A stretch of 54,911 bases of DNA from Candidatus Dadabacteria bacterium CSP1-2 (GCA_001443445.1 LDXN01000012.1:1-54911); one strand, 5' to 3'. Positions 9,489 through 19,438 are shown, numbered from the stretch's first letter. Program-made: numbers and translations. Notes: a model not told the origin generated them from the letters alone.

Positions 9489-11033
9489 CTAAAGTCTCCT
9501 CCAAAGCCGCCCGTCTCGCTCTATTAATTCTGCTGCCTCTTTTGGCCCCCATGTACCAGCAGGATAGTTTGGGAAATCCCTAGGCGGTAGGGAGCTCCAA
9601 ACATCTAGTAATGGCTGAGCAACCCTCCATGCAGTTTCAACCAAATCTGAACGTGAGAAAAGTGTTGGATCGCCGTTCATACAATCATATAGCAGGGTCT
9701 CGTACCCTGTGCCGCGAGCAGCGTGAAACGCCTCTTGATATTCAAAGTGCATCCTTACCGTTTGCAACTGCATTGTTGGTCCAGGGATCTTTGCCTCAAA
9801 GACCAATTCAATACCCTGATCTGGCTGAATGTGGAGAAGCAACTGGTTGGCTTCAAGCCTCTCAACTGGTGTGTCACGGAATAGCACTTCTGGGGCATGC
9901 TTGAACTGGATGGCTATTTCTGTGCGGCGGGTTGGTAGTCGCTTACCAGAGCGAAGGTAGAAAGGTACACCCGCCCATCTCCAATTGTCAATAAATAGCT
10001 TTAGAGAGGCGAAGGTCTCGGTCCGGGAATCTTTAGCAACATCTGGCTCTTCACGATAGCTAAGTACAATATTGCCGTCCATTGTGCCACCGCTATACTG
10101 TCCGCGAACAGCGTTTGTAATGACATCCTCTGGAGTCATAGGGTGGATGGCCTTTAATACAGCCACCTTGCCATTACGAATATCATCGGCATGGAACGAA
10201 CTCGGCGACTCCATAGCTATATAGGCAAGCATCTGTAGCATGTGGTTCTGAATCATATCTCTTACAATGCCTGAGCGCTCATAAAAGTTCCCACGACCTT
10301 CGACACCTACCTTTTCAGCGACTGTGAGTTGAACATGATCAATATAGTGGCGGTTCCAGAGTGGCTCAAAAATACCATTGGCAAAGCGAAAAGCGAGTAC
10401 GTTTTGCACAGTTTCCTTGCCTAAATAATGATCAATTCGCCAGATTTGATGTTCTTGCCAATGTTCCTGCAACTCGCGGTTTAGATTTAGTGCACTTTCA
10501 AGTTCGTGTCCGAATGGCTTTTCAACTACAAGCCTAGGCCGGCACATATCATCGTTTGCCAAGCCTGCAATACCTAGCTGACGTGAAATAAGGCCGAACA
10601 CGACTGGTGGTACAGCTAGATAAAATAGATAGTTGCCATCTGTATTATGTTTCGTGTCAACCTTATTTAATAACTGTTTGAGCCGCTCATACATTGATGG
10701 GTCATCGAAACTCCCGCTAACGTAGTAGAGGTTTTTCACAAACTCATCCCAGACCTTGTTATCGAAATCACGGGTTGTGAACTGTCTGATGTCCTTACTC
10801 AATTGCTCGCGAAACGACTCATGATTTAAGTCTGTCTTCGCAGTGCCAACAATAGCAAAGTTCTGAGGCAATAAGCCGTCACAGGCGAGGTTATAAATGG
10901 CAGGCATTAAAAGCCGCTTGGTCAAATCTCCAGATGCGCCAAAGATTACAAACACGCATGGATCTGCAGGTCGTTCGTGTGTGCCACTAGCGGCGGATTC
11001 AGAGCGAAGTGTCATATCAGCCATTTGAGACAT
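9489..11033 (-). CDS. zwf: Glucose-6-phosphate 1-dehydrogenase
   Basis: Oxidises glucose 6-phosphate to 6-phosphogluconolactone, the entry step of the oxidative pentose phosphate pathway; 514 residues, normal length. GASGDLTKR (32-40) binds the nucleotide, EKPFG (171-175) and RIDHYLGKE (199-207) form the active site. The start is not certain: three in-frame ATGs lie close together (11033, 11024, 11015) and only a weak GGGA is nearby. It follows gnd by 26 nt and precedes glk by one base. No gene for 6-phosphogluconolactonase was found next to it. Confidence 0.96.
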   Translation of the reverse strand: MSQMADMTLRSESAASGTHERPADPCVFVIFGASGDLTKRLLMPAIYNLACDGLLPQNFAIVGTAKTDLNHESFREQLSKDIRQFTTRDFDNKVWDEFVKNLYYVSGSFDDPSMYERLKQLLNKVDTKHNTDGNYLFYLAVPPVVFGLISRQLGIAGLANDDMCRPRLVVEKPFGHELESALNLNRELQEHWQEHQIWRIDHYLGKETVQNVLAFRFANGIFEPLWNRHYIDHVQLTVAEKVGVEGRGNFYERSGIVRDMIQNHMLQMLAYIAMESPSSFHADDIRNGKVAVLKAIHPMTPEDVITNAVRGQYSGGTMDGNIVLSYREEPDVAKDSRTETFASLKLFIDNWRWAGVPFYLRSGKRLPTRRTEIAIQFKHAPEVLFRDTPVERLEANQLLLHIQPDQGIELVFEAKIPGPTMQLQTVRMHFEYQEAFHAARGTGYETLLYDCMNGDPTLFSRSDLVETAWRVAQPLLDVWSSLPPRDFPNYPAGTWGPKEAAELIERDGRLWRRL

Positions 11034-11059
11034 TTCCCATAAATATAGTTGCCAACCAC

Positions 11060-12079
11060 CTAACCCCCTGTAGGTCGTTCAATGTGTCCCCCGAACTGAA
11101 AGCGCATGGCGGAGAGGATCTTCTCTGCAAATTCATCCTCACCACGCGAGCTAAAGCGTTGATAAAGAGCGGCACTGAGAACAGGAGCTGGAGTAGACTC
11201 TTCGATAGCTGCCATAATGGTCCAGCGTCCCTCACCTGAATCAGACACGCGACCCGAAAAGCTTGCGAGGTCTGGCTGCTCAAGAAGAGCAATTGCCGTA
11301 AGGTCAAGAAGCCACGATGCTACAACACTACCGCGTCTCCATATCTCTGCTATGTCTGCTAGATTGAAGTCATACTGGTAATGTTCAGGATTTCGTAAGG
11401 GAGCAGTCTCAGCATCAACTGCACTACCACGTTTTCCAACATTGGCGTGATGTAGTATATTTAGCCCTTCTGCATAGGCCGCCATAATACCATACTCAAT
11501 ACCGTTGTGAACCATCTTTACAAAGTGTCCCGCGCCAGATGGACCACAATGCAGGTAACCATCTTCCGCTGTGCCACTAACCTTCTCTCGTCCAGGGGTG
11601 CGAGGGATGCTTCCTTTACCCGGTGCAAGTGTCTTAAAGATGGGATCGAGGTGCTTGACAATACCAGTCTCGCCGCCGATCATTTGACAGTAACCGCGCT
11701 CAAGCCCCCAGACACCGCCGCTCGTTCCAACATCAACATAGTGTATTCCCTTAGATTTTAGTTCGTTAGCACGTCTGATGTCGTCAATATAGTAGGAATT
11801 GCCTCCATCTATGATGATGTCACCACTCTCCATAATGGGTGCAAGGTCGTTCAGCATCTTATCAACCACAGCGGCAGGCACCATTAGCCAAGCTGCGCGC
11901 GGCTGTGTTAGTTTCGAAACAAAATCTTGAAGCGATGATGCTCCAATCGCCCCCTCTTTAGAGATAGCATTAACCGTATCCGCATTCCTGTCATATATAA
12001 CACACTTGTGCCCACCCCGCATCAACCGTCTGACCATATTAGCGCCCATGCGCCCTAAACCAATCATTCCGATTTGCAT
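11060..12079 (-). CDS. gnd: 6-phosphogluconate dehydrogenase, short (YqeC/GntZ-type) form
   Basis: Oxidative decarboxylation of 6-phosphogluconate to ribulose 5-phosphate; 339 residues, the short form of the family rather than the ~470-residue one. GLGRMG at 7-12 starts the Rossmann fold; DGGNS (91-95), GTSGGVWG (118-125) and [15 protein letters not shown] (179-193, with catalytic Lys188) are the signatures. The second strand ends in IYDRN: an Asp there favours NAD over NADP, so this enzyme is predicted to make NADH. Start chosen at 12079 because GGAGG lies 8 nt upstream; an upstream in-frame ATG at 12148 has no SD and adds non-homologous residues. Confidence 0.93.
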   Translation of the reverse strand: MQIGMIGLGRMGANMVRRLMRGGHKCVIYDRNADTVNAISKEGAIGASSLQDFVSKLTQPRAAWLMVPAAVVDKMLNDLAPIMESGDIIIDGGNSYYIDDIRRANELKSKGIHYVDVGTSGGVWGLERGYCQMIGGETGIVKHLDPIFKTLAPGKGSIPRTPGREKVSGTAEDGYLHCGPSGAGHFVKMVHNGIEYGIMAAYAEGLNILHHANVGKRGSAVDAETAPLRNPEHYQYDFNLADIAEIWRRGSVVASWLLDLTAIALLEQPDLASFSGRVSDSGEGRWTIMAAIEESTPAPVLSAALYQRFSSRGEDEFAEKILSAMRFQFGGHIERPTGG

Positions 12080-12172
12080 TGCTTTCACCTCCGTAATTGC
12101 GTCTGGGTGTATGGGCGTTTGGGCGTATGGGGCATGAATCGTCCACACGCCCTTTCGCCCATACTTTCTTCA
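12080..12172. repeat. Short GC-rich repeated words between gnd and tal-pgi
   Basis: The 93-nt spacer contains four near-repeats of a GGGCGTNTGGG-like word (TGTATGGGCG, TTTGGGCG, TATGGGGC, and the reverse CGCCCATAC). It looks like a decayed simple dispersed repeat. The gnd SD GGAGG lies at its downstream end. Confidence 0.4.
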
Positions 12173-15028
12173 TCACACCACCGCTTCCACAGCCTGACGT
12201 AGCCTCGCCAAGTCTGCCTGTACATCTCTGCCCAGATGAACACGCAAGACACGGCGATCACGTTCAGCCAACACCTGAAAATCACCACGAGCCTGTGCTG
12301 CCTTAACCACACCGAATGTATATTTCTGTCCAGGAACTTGAAGTTCAATCGCATCATCACATGTGATTTGGAGGAAAATACCTGTATTCGGTCCTCCCTT
12401 ATAGGCCTGTCCAGTTGAGTGTAAAAAGCGAGGACCATAGCCTAGACATGTAGCAACCTTCTTCGCATCACGAACGGTGTGCCTCATTGCCTGTAGATGC
12501 TCTTGATGAGCATCGTTCATTTCAATGTATGCGGATATACAGAAATAGTCTCCTGCTTTTATCCTGTCGAGGTGTGCTTTTAGATAACTTGTAATTGTTT
12601 TATCGCTACCTGCGGCTTTTGAAAGTACATCAGCATTCTTGTCGTCGGTGAAAAGCTTGAACCCCTCATCTTCAAGAATTGGGGTCTCTTTAGGTAGAGA
12701 ACCTGTCTTTTCATACTCTGAAGTCAGCTTTCTCGTAGCCACTTTGCTTGCCTCCACATCTGGCTGGTTGAATGCGTTGATGCCAATGATTGACCCTGCT
12801 ACCGCCGTTGCAATCTCCCATCGGAACATCTCTTGACCGAGTTCATAAATATCAGAAAGAGAAATTCGAACTACTGGGTGTCCAGCTCTTTCAAGGGCTT
12901 CTACTGCTGCATCCTGTGTGCTATCAGGTGAATTCTCCAAGTGCAAGTATGCAAAAAGGCGATCGTTGCCATATACACCAGGCGGTCCTAATCTTTCTTG
13001 ATCAACAGGAATTAAGCCCTTTCCAAGTTTTCCAGTCGATTCAGCCAGAAGCTGCTCTAGCCACGCGCCGAAGTCCCAGATACCAGGAGAGGTTATGATT
13101 GTGACCTTATCACGCCCATTTTTCGCTAGCACGCCCATAATTGCTCCTAGTATAACACCAGGGTTATCTTCTGGCGGTACGCACGATGCACAACTATGAA
13201 CCATCTCCTCTGCGAGATCAAGGAACCTCCCAACATCTACACCCATGATTGCTGAAGGTACCATACCAAAGTTCGAGAGAGCTGAATACCTTCCGCCTAT
13301 GCTGGGTAGGCCAAAGAAGATATGACGGAAATCATCCGCTACTGCCACTTGCTGCATTTTGGAGCTAGGATCAGTAATTGCGATAAATCGGCTGCCGGCT
13401 TTATCAGCGCCAACGGTTTCTTTCACTCGTTCGAAGAAATACTGCTTAAAGATGTTTGGTTCTAAAGTGCCACCTGACTTTGACGATACAATGAAGATAG
13501 AGTTGGCTAGATCGATTTTATTTTCGAATGTCTTTATTTGTGAAGGGTCTGTTGAATCCAAAACATGGAGCTCAGGGTACCCATCTACCTTACCGAATGT
13601 CATCTTCATAACCTCAGGGCAAAGGCTTGACCCACCCATTCCAAGGAGAAGGGCGTATGAGAAGTGCTCTTTTTTCACCTCTTCTGCAATATCCTTCAAG
13701 TGTTCGATATGTGCCAATTGGTCCTCCGTTATACCTAACCAACCAAGCCAGCGGTTCTCGTCGTCGTTAGTCCAGAGTGTTTTGTCCTGAGACCATAGAC
13801 GACGGACCTTCCCATTAACTCGCCAATCTTCAAGAGATGTCTTAACTGCCGCATCAAGATTTTCAGGCAATTTGTATGTCTGTCGGTTGAGTTTCTTTCC
13901 AAGGAGTGATTCGCGCTTTTTCCCAACGGCGCTCAAAAGTTTATCGAATGCATCAGCGAAGAGTCTAACACCATCATCTAACAGTTTGTCTGTTACTGCC
14001 TGCATAGAGATACCAGCCTGTCCTAGCACTTCCATAGTGTCGTGTGCCTCCTCAAGGTGCTCTTCAAGGCTTGCTCGTGGACGTCCATGGTCGCGGAAGG
14101 CATCAAACGTGGCTGCTGGAACGGTGTTTACTGTATCTCTACCGATGAGTTCTTCGACATAAAGAACGTCTCGGTAACTAGGATTTTTAGTGCTAGTGCT
14201 GGCCCAAAGGAGTCGCTGGGTTTGTGCTCCTTTAGCGGCTAGCGCTTGCCAGCGTACGCTACGATAAATTTCATTGTATTGTTGATACGTCAACCTTGCA
14301 TTGGCAATAGCTACCTTACCTATGACGCTCCTAAGTACTGCTCGCTCGCTCGCGCTTTTTGCTGTCTTTAACTTAGCTGTGCCCAAGTTATCAATAGCTG
14401 TATCAATTCTGCTAACGAAAAAACTTGCAACGCTTGCGACACCGCTTGGGTCACCGCCTTTCGACACAAAGGCTTCTAAACCAGAGATGTAAGCTTCAGC
14501 AACCTGTTCGTAAGTCTCCTGAGCGAAGAGAAGCGTAACGTTCACGTTTATTCCTTCGCTAATGAGTTGTTTAATAGCAGGGATACCTGCTTTAGTTGCT
14601 GGGACCTTAATCATAATATTATCACGTCCCACTGCTTTCCAAAGTCTTCGCGCCTCCTCAAGTGTGCCTGCCGTATCGTTGGCGAGATATGGTGATACCT
14701 CTAAACTGACATACCCGTCGTGTTTCTTTGTTTTCTCATAGACGGAAGACATAACATCGGCTGCATCTTGGATGTCGTTTATGGCTAAATATTCATAGAG
14801 CGACTTTGCTTCCATGTCTTTCTGCTTTTCTAGTGCTTTGAGGGCATTGTTGTAGTCAGTACTTCCTGCAATGGCTTTCTCAAAGATAGAAGGGTTAGAA
14901 GTTACTCCTCGTAAGCCATCTTCGTCAATCAACTTCTGTAATTCGCCTGATATAATTAATCCACGTCGGATGTAGTCATACCAGATGCTCTGTCCATAAC
15001 TTTGTATTTCAAGCAGTGGGTTCGCCAT
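12173..15028 (-). CDS. tal-pgi: Bifunctional transaldolase / glucose-6-phosphate isomerase fusion
   Basis: A 951-residue fusion. Residues 1 to about 365 are transaldolase: TSNPSIFEKAI near 43-53 and the Schiff-base Lys141 in MIKVPATKAG. From about 380 to the end is phosphoglucose isomerase: LLGMGGSSLCPEV, SSKSGGTLEPN and the C-terminal EMNDAHQEHLQAM. The fusion lets one protein return sedoheptulose/glyceraldehyde carbon to fructose 6-phosphate and then glucose 6-phosphate, closing the oxidative pentose cycle with Zwf. Fusions of this type are known in several bacterial groups. It is the second gene of the operon, 106 nt after tkt. GAGAGG lies about 11 nt upstream of the ATG. Confidence 0.96.
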   Translation of the reverse strand: MANPLLEIQSYGQSIWYDYIRRGLIISGELQKLIDEDGLRGVTSNPSIFEKAIAGSTDYNNALKALEKQKDMEAKSLYEYLAINDIQDAADVMSSVYEKTKKHDGYVSLEVSPYLANDTAGTLEEARRLWKAVGRDNIMIKVPATKAGIPAIKQLISEGINVNVTLLFAQETYEQVAEAYISGLEAFVSKGGDPSGVASVASFFVSRIDTAIDNLGTAKLKTAKSASERAVLRSVIGKVAIANARLTYQQYNEIYRSVRWQALAAKGAQTQRLLWASTSTKNPSYRDVLYVEELIGRDTVNTVPAATFDAFRDHGRPRASLEEHLEEAHDTMEVLGQAGISMQAVTDKLLDDGVRLFADAFDKLLSAVGKKRESLLGKKLNRQTYKLPENLDAAVKTSLEDWRVNGKVRRLWSQDKTLWTNDDENRWLGWLGITEDQLAHIEHLKDIAEEVKKEHFSYALLLGMGGSSLCPEVMKMTFGKVDGYPELHVLDSTDPSQIKTFENKIDLANSIFIVSSKSGGTLEPNIFKQYFFERVKETVGADKAGSRFIAITDPSSKMQQVAVADDFRHIFFGLPSIGGRYSALSNFGMVPSAIMGVDVGRFLDLAEEMVHSCASCVPPEDNPGVILGAIMGVLAKNGRDKVTIITSPGIWDFGAWLEQLLAESTGKLGKGLIPVDQERLGPPGVYGNDRLFAYLHLENSPDSTQDAAVEALERAGHPVVRISLSDIYELGQEMFRWEIATAVAGSIIGINAFNQPDVEASKVATRKLTSEYEKTGSLPKETPILEDEGFKLFTDDKNADVLSKAAGSDKTITSYLKAHLDRIKAGDYFCISAYIEMNDAHQEHLQAMRHTVRDAKKVATCLGYGPRFLHSTGQAYKGGPNTGIFLQITCDDAIELQVPGQKYTFGVVKAAQARGDFQVLAERDRRVLRVHLGRDVQADLARLRQAVEAVV

Positions 15029-15067
15029 GTCTCAGTTACCTCTCTTCCATAATTATTAATAAAATAT

Positions 15068-15086
15068 GTATCCTGTATCATGCATC
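15068..15086. repeat. Dispersed 19-nt repeat copy 1
   Basis: GTATCCTGTATCATGCATC occurs here between tkt and tal-pgi and again, identical and in the same orientation, at 42238-42256. Such ATAC/ATGC-rich words are typical of dispersed intergenic repeats rather than of promoters. Confidence 0.75.
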
Positions 15087-15134
15087 GCTCTTATCTTTAT
15101 ACGTACTCTTTTCTGTCAAGTAGTTGGTGAACAG

Positions 15135-17156
15135 TTATCTTCCTAGAAGCGCTTTTGCCTTTTGTACTACATTTTCAACTGTAAAACCGAACTTCACTTC
15201 TAAGACCTCGAAGGGTGCGGATGCGCCATATCCCCACATGCCAATGAAGTTTTTATCACTGACTGTGCCTAGGTATCTGTCCCAGCCAAAAGGACCTCCT
15301 GCTTCTATCCCTAATCGTTTCGTTACGTTTGGTGGTAAAACAGAGTCCTTATATCCCTGAGGCTGTGATTCAAAGAGTTCCCAACTAGGAAAGCTTACAA
15401 CACGCACGTTGATTCCCTCCGCTGATAACTTCTCTTGCGCACCTAACGCATATGTTAGCTCTCCTCCATCCGAAATGAGTATGATATCTGGTGTTCCATT
15501 ACAGTCTGAGACAATATAGGCGCCCTTTCTCGACCCCTCTGCAGATGCGTATTTCTTCTGGTCAAGTGTTGGGAGTTTCTGACGCGAAAAGATGAGCGCG
15601 GTTGGACCATCCTTCCGACTTATCGCTTCACGCCATGCCCATGCGGTCTCATTCCCGTCAGCGGGACGTATTGTTACGACGTTAGGCAATGAGCGAAGCC
15701 AAGCTAGATGCTCAATTGGCTGATGTGTTGGACCATCTTCTCCTAAGAATATGCTATCATGCGTATATACGAAGATAACTCGTATTTTCATCATAGCGGC
15801 GAGTCGTACAGGTTGAGCCATGTAGTTGAAGAACTGAAGAAACGTAGCGCAGTAGGGAATAACACCTCCATGTAGCGCCATCCCATTTGTTGCTGCTCCC
15901 ATTGCGTGTTCCCTTACGCCGAAGTGTAGGTTATCACCAGCGAAGTCGTGGAACTGTACATCGCCATGTCCAGTCATATAAGTCTTTGTTGATGGTGCTA
16001 AGTCTGCTGAGCCACCAATGAGATAGCCTTTCATGTGATTTGCTAAGGTGTTTATGACCTTCCCTGAGCAGTCACGTGTTGCCATTTGCTTGTCTTTTTC
16101 TGGGGTAAAGACTGGCATATCGGCATCCCAGTCCTTAGGCAACTCGCCACTCATAACGAGTTTGTATCGCTCTGCGAGTTCAGGATATTCCTGTGCATAT
16201 GCATTAAACTTTGCACGCCATACATCCTCCCATGCCTTCCCTCTATCCAAGGCTTTACGGAAGTGCGGAAGAGTCTCTTCGGGGATGTAGAAGGGTTTGT
16301 CTTCAGGGAAATTGAAGTGCCTCCTTGTAGCTTTGTAATTCTCCTCATTAAATGGTTCTCCATGAACCTTCGCTGTATCCTGCTCAGGGCTTCCATAACC
16401 AATGTGCGTGCGGCAGATTATAAGTGATGGTTTGCAAGTCTCTTCACGCGCTTTATTTAATGCATCCTCTATAGCGGCGCGGTCATGCCCATTAGGAACC
16501 TTTTGCACATGCCAGCAATATGCCTCAAAGCGCTTGCCAACGGTTTCGGAAAATGCAGTATCCTTTGTCCTGCCTTCGATGGAGATCTGGTTGTCATCAT
16601 AAAGAAAAATCAGCTTGCCCAAGCCGAGATGCCCCGCTAAGCTTGCAGCTTCGGAAGTTATACCCTCCATCAGGTCCCCATCGCCACAGATTCCGTAGGT
16701 ATAGTGGTTAACAATGTCATAGCTTGGCTTGTTGAAGATAGCGGCAAGGTGTACCTCTGCAATAGCAAAGCCAACTGCATTTGCGAATCCCTGTCCCAAA
16801 GGTCCTGTTGTAGTCTCAACCCCGGGTGTCTCTCCATATTCTGGATGACCGGGACATTTGCTTCCCCATTGGCGGAAGTTTTTTAGGTCATCTAACGAAA
16901 GATCGTACCCGTAAAGATGTAGGAGGCTGTAAAGAAGGGCAGAGGCGTGTCCAGGGGAGAGTATAAAGCGGTCGCGATCGTCCCACCTGGGATTAGAAGG
17001 ATTGTGTTTTAAAAACCTATCCCAAAGCACATAGACCATGTCTGCAGCACCCATAGGCGTACCGGGGTGTCCTGATTTTGCCTTCTGCACACAGTCAACG
17101 GCAAGCATTCGTATGGTATTGACACACAACTGATCCAGTTCATCACTACTAGGCAT
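15135..17156 (-). CDS. tkt: Transketolase
   Basis: Thiamine-diphosphate transketolase of 673 residues, normal length, linking pentose and hexose phosphates. His30 in SGHPG, the TPP motif GDGDLMEG at 158-165 ending at Asn189, and REHAMG with the catalytic Glu are present, as is EDGPTHQP. The start at 17156 has GGAGG 6 nt upstream; a further in-frame ATG at 17231 lies upstream of the predicted transcription start and is rejected. First gene of the operon tkt, tal-pgi, gnd, zwf, glk. A good sigma-70 promoter is seen at 17249-17220, with operator-like inverted repeats around it. Confidence 0.96.
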   Translation of the reverse strand: MPSSDELDQLCVNTIRMLAVDCVQKAKSGHPGTPMGAADMVYVLWDRFLKHNPSNPRWDDRDRFILSPGHASALLYSLLHLYGYDLSLDDLKNFRQWGSKCPGHPEYGETPGVETTTGPLGQGFANAVGFAIAEVHLAAIFNKPSYDIVNHYTYGICGDGDLMEGITSEAASLAGHLGLGKLIFLYDDNQISIEGRTKDTAFSETVGKRFEAYCWHVQKVPNGHDRAAIEDALNKAREETCKPSLIICRTHIGYGSPEQDTAKVHGEPFNEENYKATRRHFNFPEDKPFYIPEETLPHFRKALDRGKAWEDVWRAKFNAYAQEYPELAERYKLVMSGELPKDWDADMPVFTPEKDKQMATRDCSGKVINTLANHMKGYLIGGSADLAPSTKTYMTGHGDVQFHDFAGDNLHFGVREHAMGAATNGMALHGGVIPYCATFLQFFNYMAQPVRLAAMMKIRVIFVYTHDSIFLGEDGPTHQPIEHLAWLRSLPNVVTIRPADGNETAWAWREAISRKDGPTALIFSRQKLPTLDQKKYASAEGSRKGAYIVSDCNGTPDIILISDGGELTYALGAQEKLSAEGINVRVVSFPSWELFESQPQGYKDSVLPPNVTKRLGIEAGGPFGWDRYLGTVSDKNFIGMWGYGASAPFEVLEVKFGFTVENVVQKAKALLGR

Positions 17157-17190
17157 CAATTTCCTCCGTGATGTTCCTAATTGAGTTAAA

Positions 17191-17259
17191 TAACGATTGG
17201 CAAGAAAAGACTTATATCCCTTATAACACAACCATTAAATATTTGTCAAGCAATCGTTA
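17191..17259. promoter_or_regulatory. Inverted TAACGATTG pair flanking the tkt promoter
   Basis: TAACGATTG at 17191-17199 and its exact complement CAATCGTTA at 17251-17259. On the minus strand one arm abuts the -35 box and the other lies in the early transcribed leader. The symmetry around the promoter suggests paired operator sites for a repressor that could loop or block the promoter. The protein is unknown; the divergent TetR-type regulator is an obvious candidate but has different palindromes at its own promoter. Confidence 0.45.
17220..17249 (-). promoter_or_regulatory. Predicted sigma-70 promoter of tkt operon
   Basis: On the minus strand: TTGACA at 17249-17244 (perfect -35) and TATAAG at 17225-17220 (5 of 6 in the -10), spacer 18 nt; TTATAA one base earlier gives 17 nt. 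Predicted start near 17213, about 57 nt before the tkt ATG. Confidence 0.65.
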
Positions 17260-17292
17260 ATTATCGCAAAAAAATCTGCAGAAAATCCGCTC

Positions 17293-17320
17293 TTGACATC
17301 CATAAAAAGATTATTATATT
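17293..17320 (+). promoter_or_regulatory. Predicted sigma-70 promoter of tetR-type gene
   Basis: TTGACA at 17293-17298 and TATATT at 17315-17320 with a 16-nt spacer. The predicted start, about 17327, falls at the edge of the palindromes at 17329-17353, so a bound repressor would block initiation or clearance. Confidence 0.65.
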
Positions 17321-17328
17321 AAGTAACG

Positions 17329-17353
17329 AACATATGTTTCATACGTACGTATG
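17329..17353. promoter_or_regulatory. Palindromic operator-like sites
   Basis: Two adjacent perfect palindromes: AACATATGTT (17329-17338) and CATACGTACGTATG (17340-17353). They lie between the predicted promoter and the SD of the TetR-type gene, the classical position for TetR autoregulation. Confidence 0.6.
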
Positions 17354-17380
17354 TATCATTTAAATTAATGGAGGGTAAAA

Positions 17381-17995
17381 ATGACTGAAATTACTACAAA
17401 AGATCGCCTACTTGATACAGCAGAGCGTCTTTTTGCTGAGAGGGGTGTGAAGGAAACTTCTGTCCGAGATATTACAAAGGCAGCACGAACCCACTTGGCG
17501 TCGGTGAATTATCACTTCCGCTCTAAAAACGGTCTAATTCGTGCTGTTATCGCTAGGAGAATAAAGCCATTAAATAAAAGGCGTTTCGAACTACTGGATT
17601 CCTATATTGCTGAGGCAGGTAATAAACCCGTCACAGTTGAGCGGATTCTGCATGCTCTTATTGCCCCAAGTATTGAGCTATATCTTGAGAATCCACATTT
17701 CCTTAGCTTTGCAGGGCGCATGATTTCTACCCCCGACAAACAACTTCATAGGATATTTGCTTCACAAATGGATGAGGTTTTTTCCCGAATAAAGGATCAA
17801 CTGATGCTAGCAATTCCGGATATACCTGAAAAGGAGCTGATGTGGCGAATTCACTTTACTACCGGAGCAATAATTCACACCTGGACGAACCATGCTGATC
17901 TTGAGATCCGGTCTGGAGGTATTTGCAAGATCAAGGATAAGGAGGAGGTTATCAATGAACTCATAGCGTTTTGTGGTGCGGGTCTTAGAGCATGA
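17381..17995 (+). CDS. TetR/AcrR family transcriptional regulator
   Basis: TetR-type repressor, 204 residues. The N-terminal helix-turn-helix covers about 10-55 (LLDTAERLFAERG, then SVRDITKAARTHLASVNYHF and RSKNGL). The C-terminal ligand domain (about 80-200) resembles the CerR/TetR_C_13 type; the ligand is unknown. GGAGGG lies 5 nt before the ATG. It diverges from the tkt operon across a 224-nt region with promoters in both directions and palindromic sites, so it probably represses itself and may control the pentose phosphate operon. A sigma-factor gene follows 62 nt downstream on the same strand. Confidence 0.93.
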   Translation: MTEITTKDRLLDTAERLFAERGVKETSVRDITKAARTHLASVNYHFRSKNGLIRAVIARRIKPLNKRRFELLDSYIAEAGNKPVTVERILHALIAPSIELYLENPHFLSFAGRMISTPDKQLHRIFASQMDEVFSRIKDQLMLAIPDIPEKELMWRIHFTTGAIIHTWTNHADLEIRSGGICKIKDKEEVINELIAFCGAGLRA

Positions 17996-18057
17996 AGCCA
18001 AAAGAGCTCAACTCAGATTGAATAAGGCTATGAGAATATCACAAAGGAGTAACTGCA

Positions 18058-19283
18058 ATGTCGAACCAAAGACCATTGGATGAGTTATTAGAGGAATATA
18101 AAGAAGATTATAGCATAGAATATTGTAGATCGAGTGACGATTCATTCGAAGAATTTATTCTTCACTTGATTCTCAAGACGAGAATGGTGAACCGTCCCAA
18201 CTAGATGTAGAAGAGGATGATAATCTCAAGGAATTTGAGAATAAAGACGAGGCACAAAACAAGGATTTTAGGCTTATAAATGCGTATTTCAAAGAGGTTA
18301 GTAAAGAGTCTCTCCTCTCCTGTGCACAAGAGTTGGAGATTGTGACCAAGATGAAAAGGTATGAAAGGAAGTCAAAAAACATAAAGTCTAAGATAGAAAA
18401 TATATTAGGCAAAAAGCTTAATAACAATACTAATTCATTTATTCAAGATTTCAGATACCTAATAGAAAAATGTTCAAATTATACTATCAGAGGGTTAACG
18501 CGTAATAGACTTAAAAGACTACTTAAACTTTATGAGGCCTGTTTAAAGAAGACGATCCAATATAGGAATTGTTTTGTACGAGGAAACTTAAGGCTGGTTG
18601 CAACAATCGCTAAAAAATACGTGGGTCGAGGGGTTTCATTTATGGATTTGCTTCAGGAAGGAAACATAGGGCTTATTACGGCTGTAGAGAGGTTTGATCA
18701 TACAAAGGGTTATAGGTTTTCCACATATGCTTGTTGGTGGATATTTCAATCAATAATTAGGGCGATTTTTTCTCAGTCAAGAACAGTGAGGGTTCCGGCA
18801 TATGTTTTAGAGAAATCTGGAAAGGTTAGACAAACGCGGTCCAGGCTTATGGAGAAGCTGGGTAGGGAGCCTCGTGTTGAGGAAATCGCCCGCGAAATTG
18901 ATATGTCGAAAAAAACACTTAGCCGTGTGCTTTCGTGTAGAGAAAGGGTGATTTGGCTAGACTCGCCTATCAGACAAGGAGAAAGAGGAACCCTTATGGA
19001 AGTCTTTAAGGATCAAAATTCCCTTCCGGCTGATTCACTTATATCGGCGTCATTAGTCCCAGATAGCGTTAATAAAGCATTAACATTACTTGACAGCAGG
19101 GATAGGGAGGTTATCAAGATGAGATTTGGAATAGGTTATGAGACCAATTATACATTGGAAGAAATAGGAAGGCGATTCAATCTAACAAAGGAGAGGGTGA
19201 GACAGATTGAAAAGAAAGCCTTGAAAAAGATTAGAAAATCTAGTGCTGCTCCTGCCCTTAGGAGCTTGATTAAAACGTCATAG
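18058..19283 (+). CDS. RpoD/RpoS-like sigma-70 factor with apparent 5' frameshift
   Basis: Group 1/2-like sigma factor. ATG 18058 has AAAGGAG 8 nt upstream and codes for an acidic N-terminus ([19 protein letters not shown]..), but this frame stops at 18202-18204. The rest of the gene is in the frame open from 18138 to 19283, which contains acidic linker, region 1.2 ([20 protein letters not shown]), region 2 ([22 protein letters not shown]), region 3 ([15 protein letters not shown]) and region 4 ([20 protein letters not shown]). The second frame has no ATG/GTG before a TTG at 18333, inside region 1.2. One missing base between 18138 and 18204 would restore a ~408-residue protein. So this is a mutation, an assembly error, or frameshifting; no classical slippery heptamer is visible. 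Confidence 0.85.
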
Positions 19284-19438
19284 TTGGTTCCAATTATACA
19301 AGGATAGAAAAGAGGGTCAGGCATGCATATTCCTAACTGCCGCGATAATCGCAGAACGCCGGTTTTGTCGAGGCTGGAAGCCTCTCCTACGTGGGGTTAT
19401 GGCACATGCATAATGATGTTGTAGAAGCACCTTCCCTT

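Noticed and set aside
12085-12438. 117-codon open frame overlapping the end of tal-pgi
   Set aside because: It covers the conserved C-terminus of the isomerase domain in another frame; no SD or domain.
17157-17231. N-terminal extension of transketolase to an upstream ATG
   Set aside because: The extension has no SD, starts upstream of the predicted transcription start, and the ATG at 17156 has GGAGG.
18138-18204. Programmed -1 frameshifting in the sigma-factor gene
   Set aside because: No slippery heptamer or obvious downstream structure in the overlap; kept only as a low-probability explanation.
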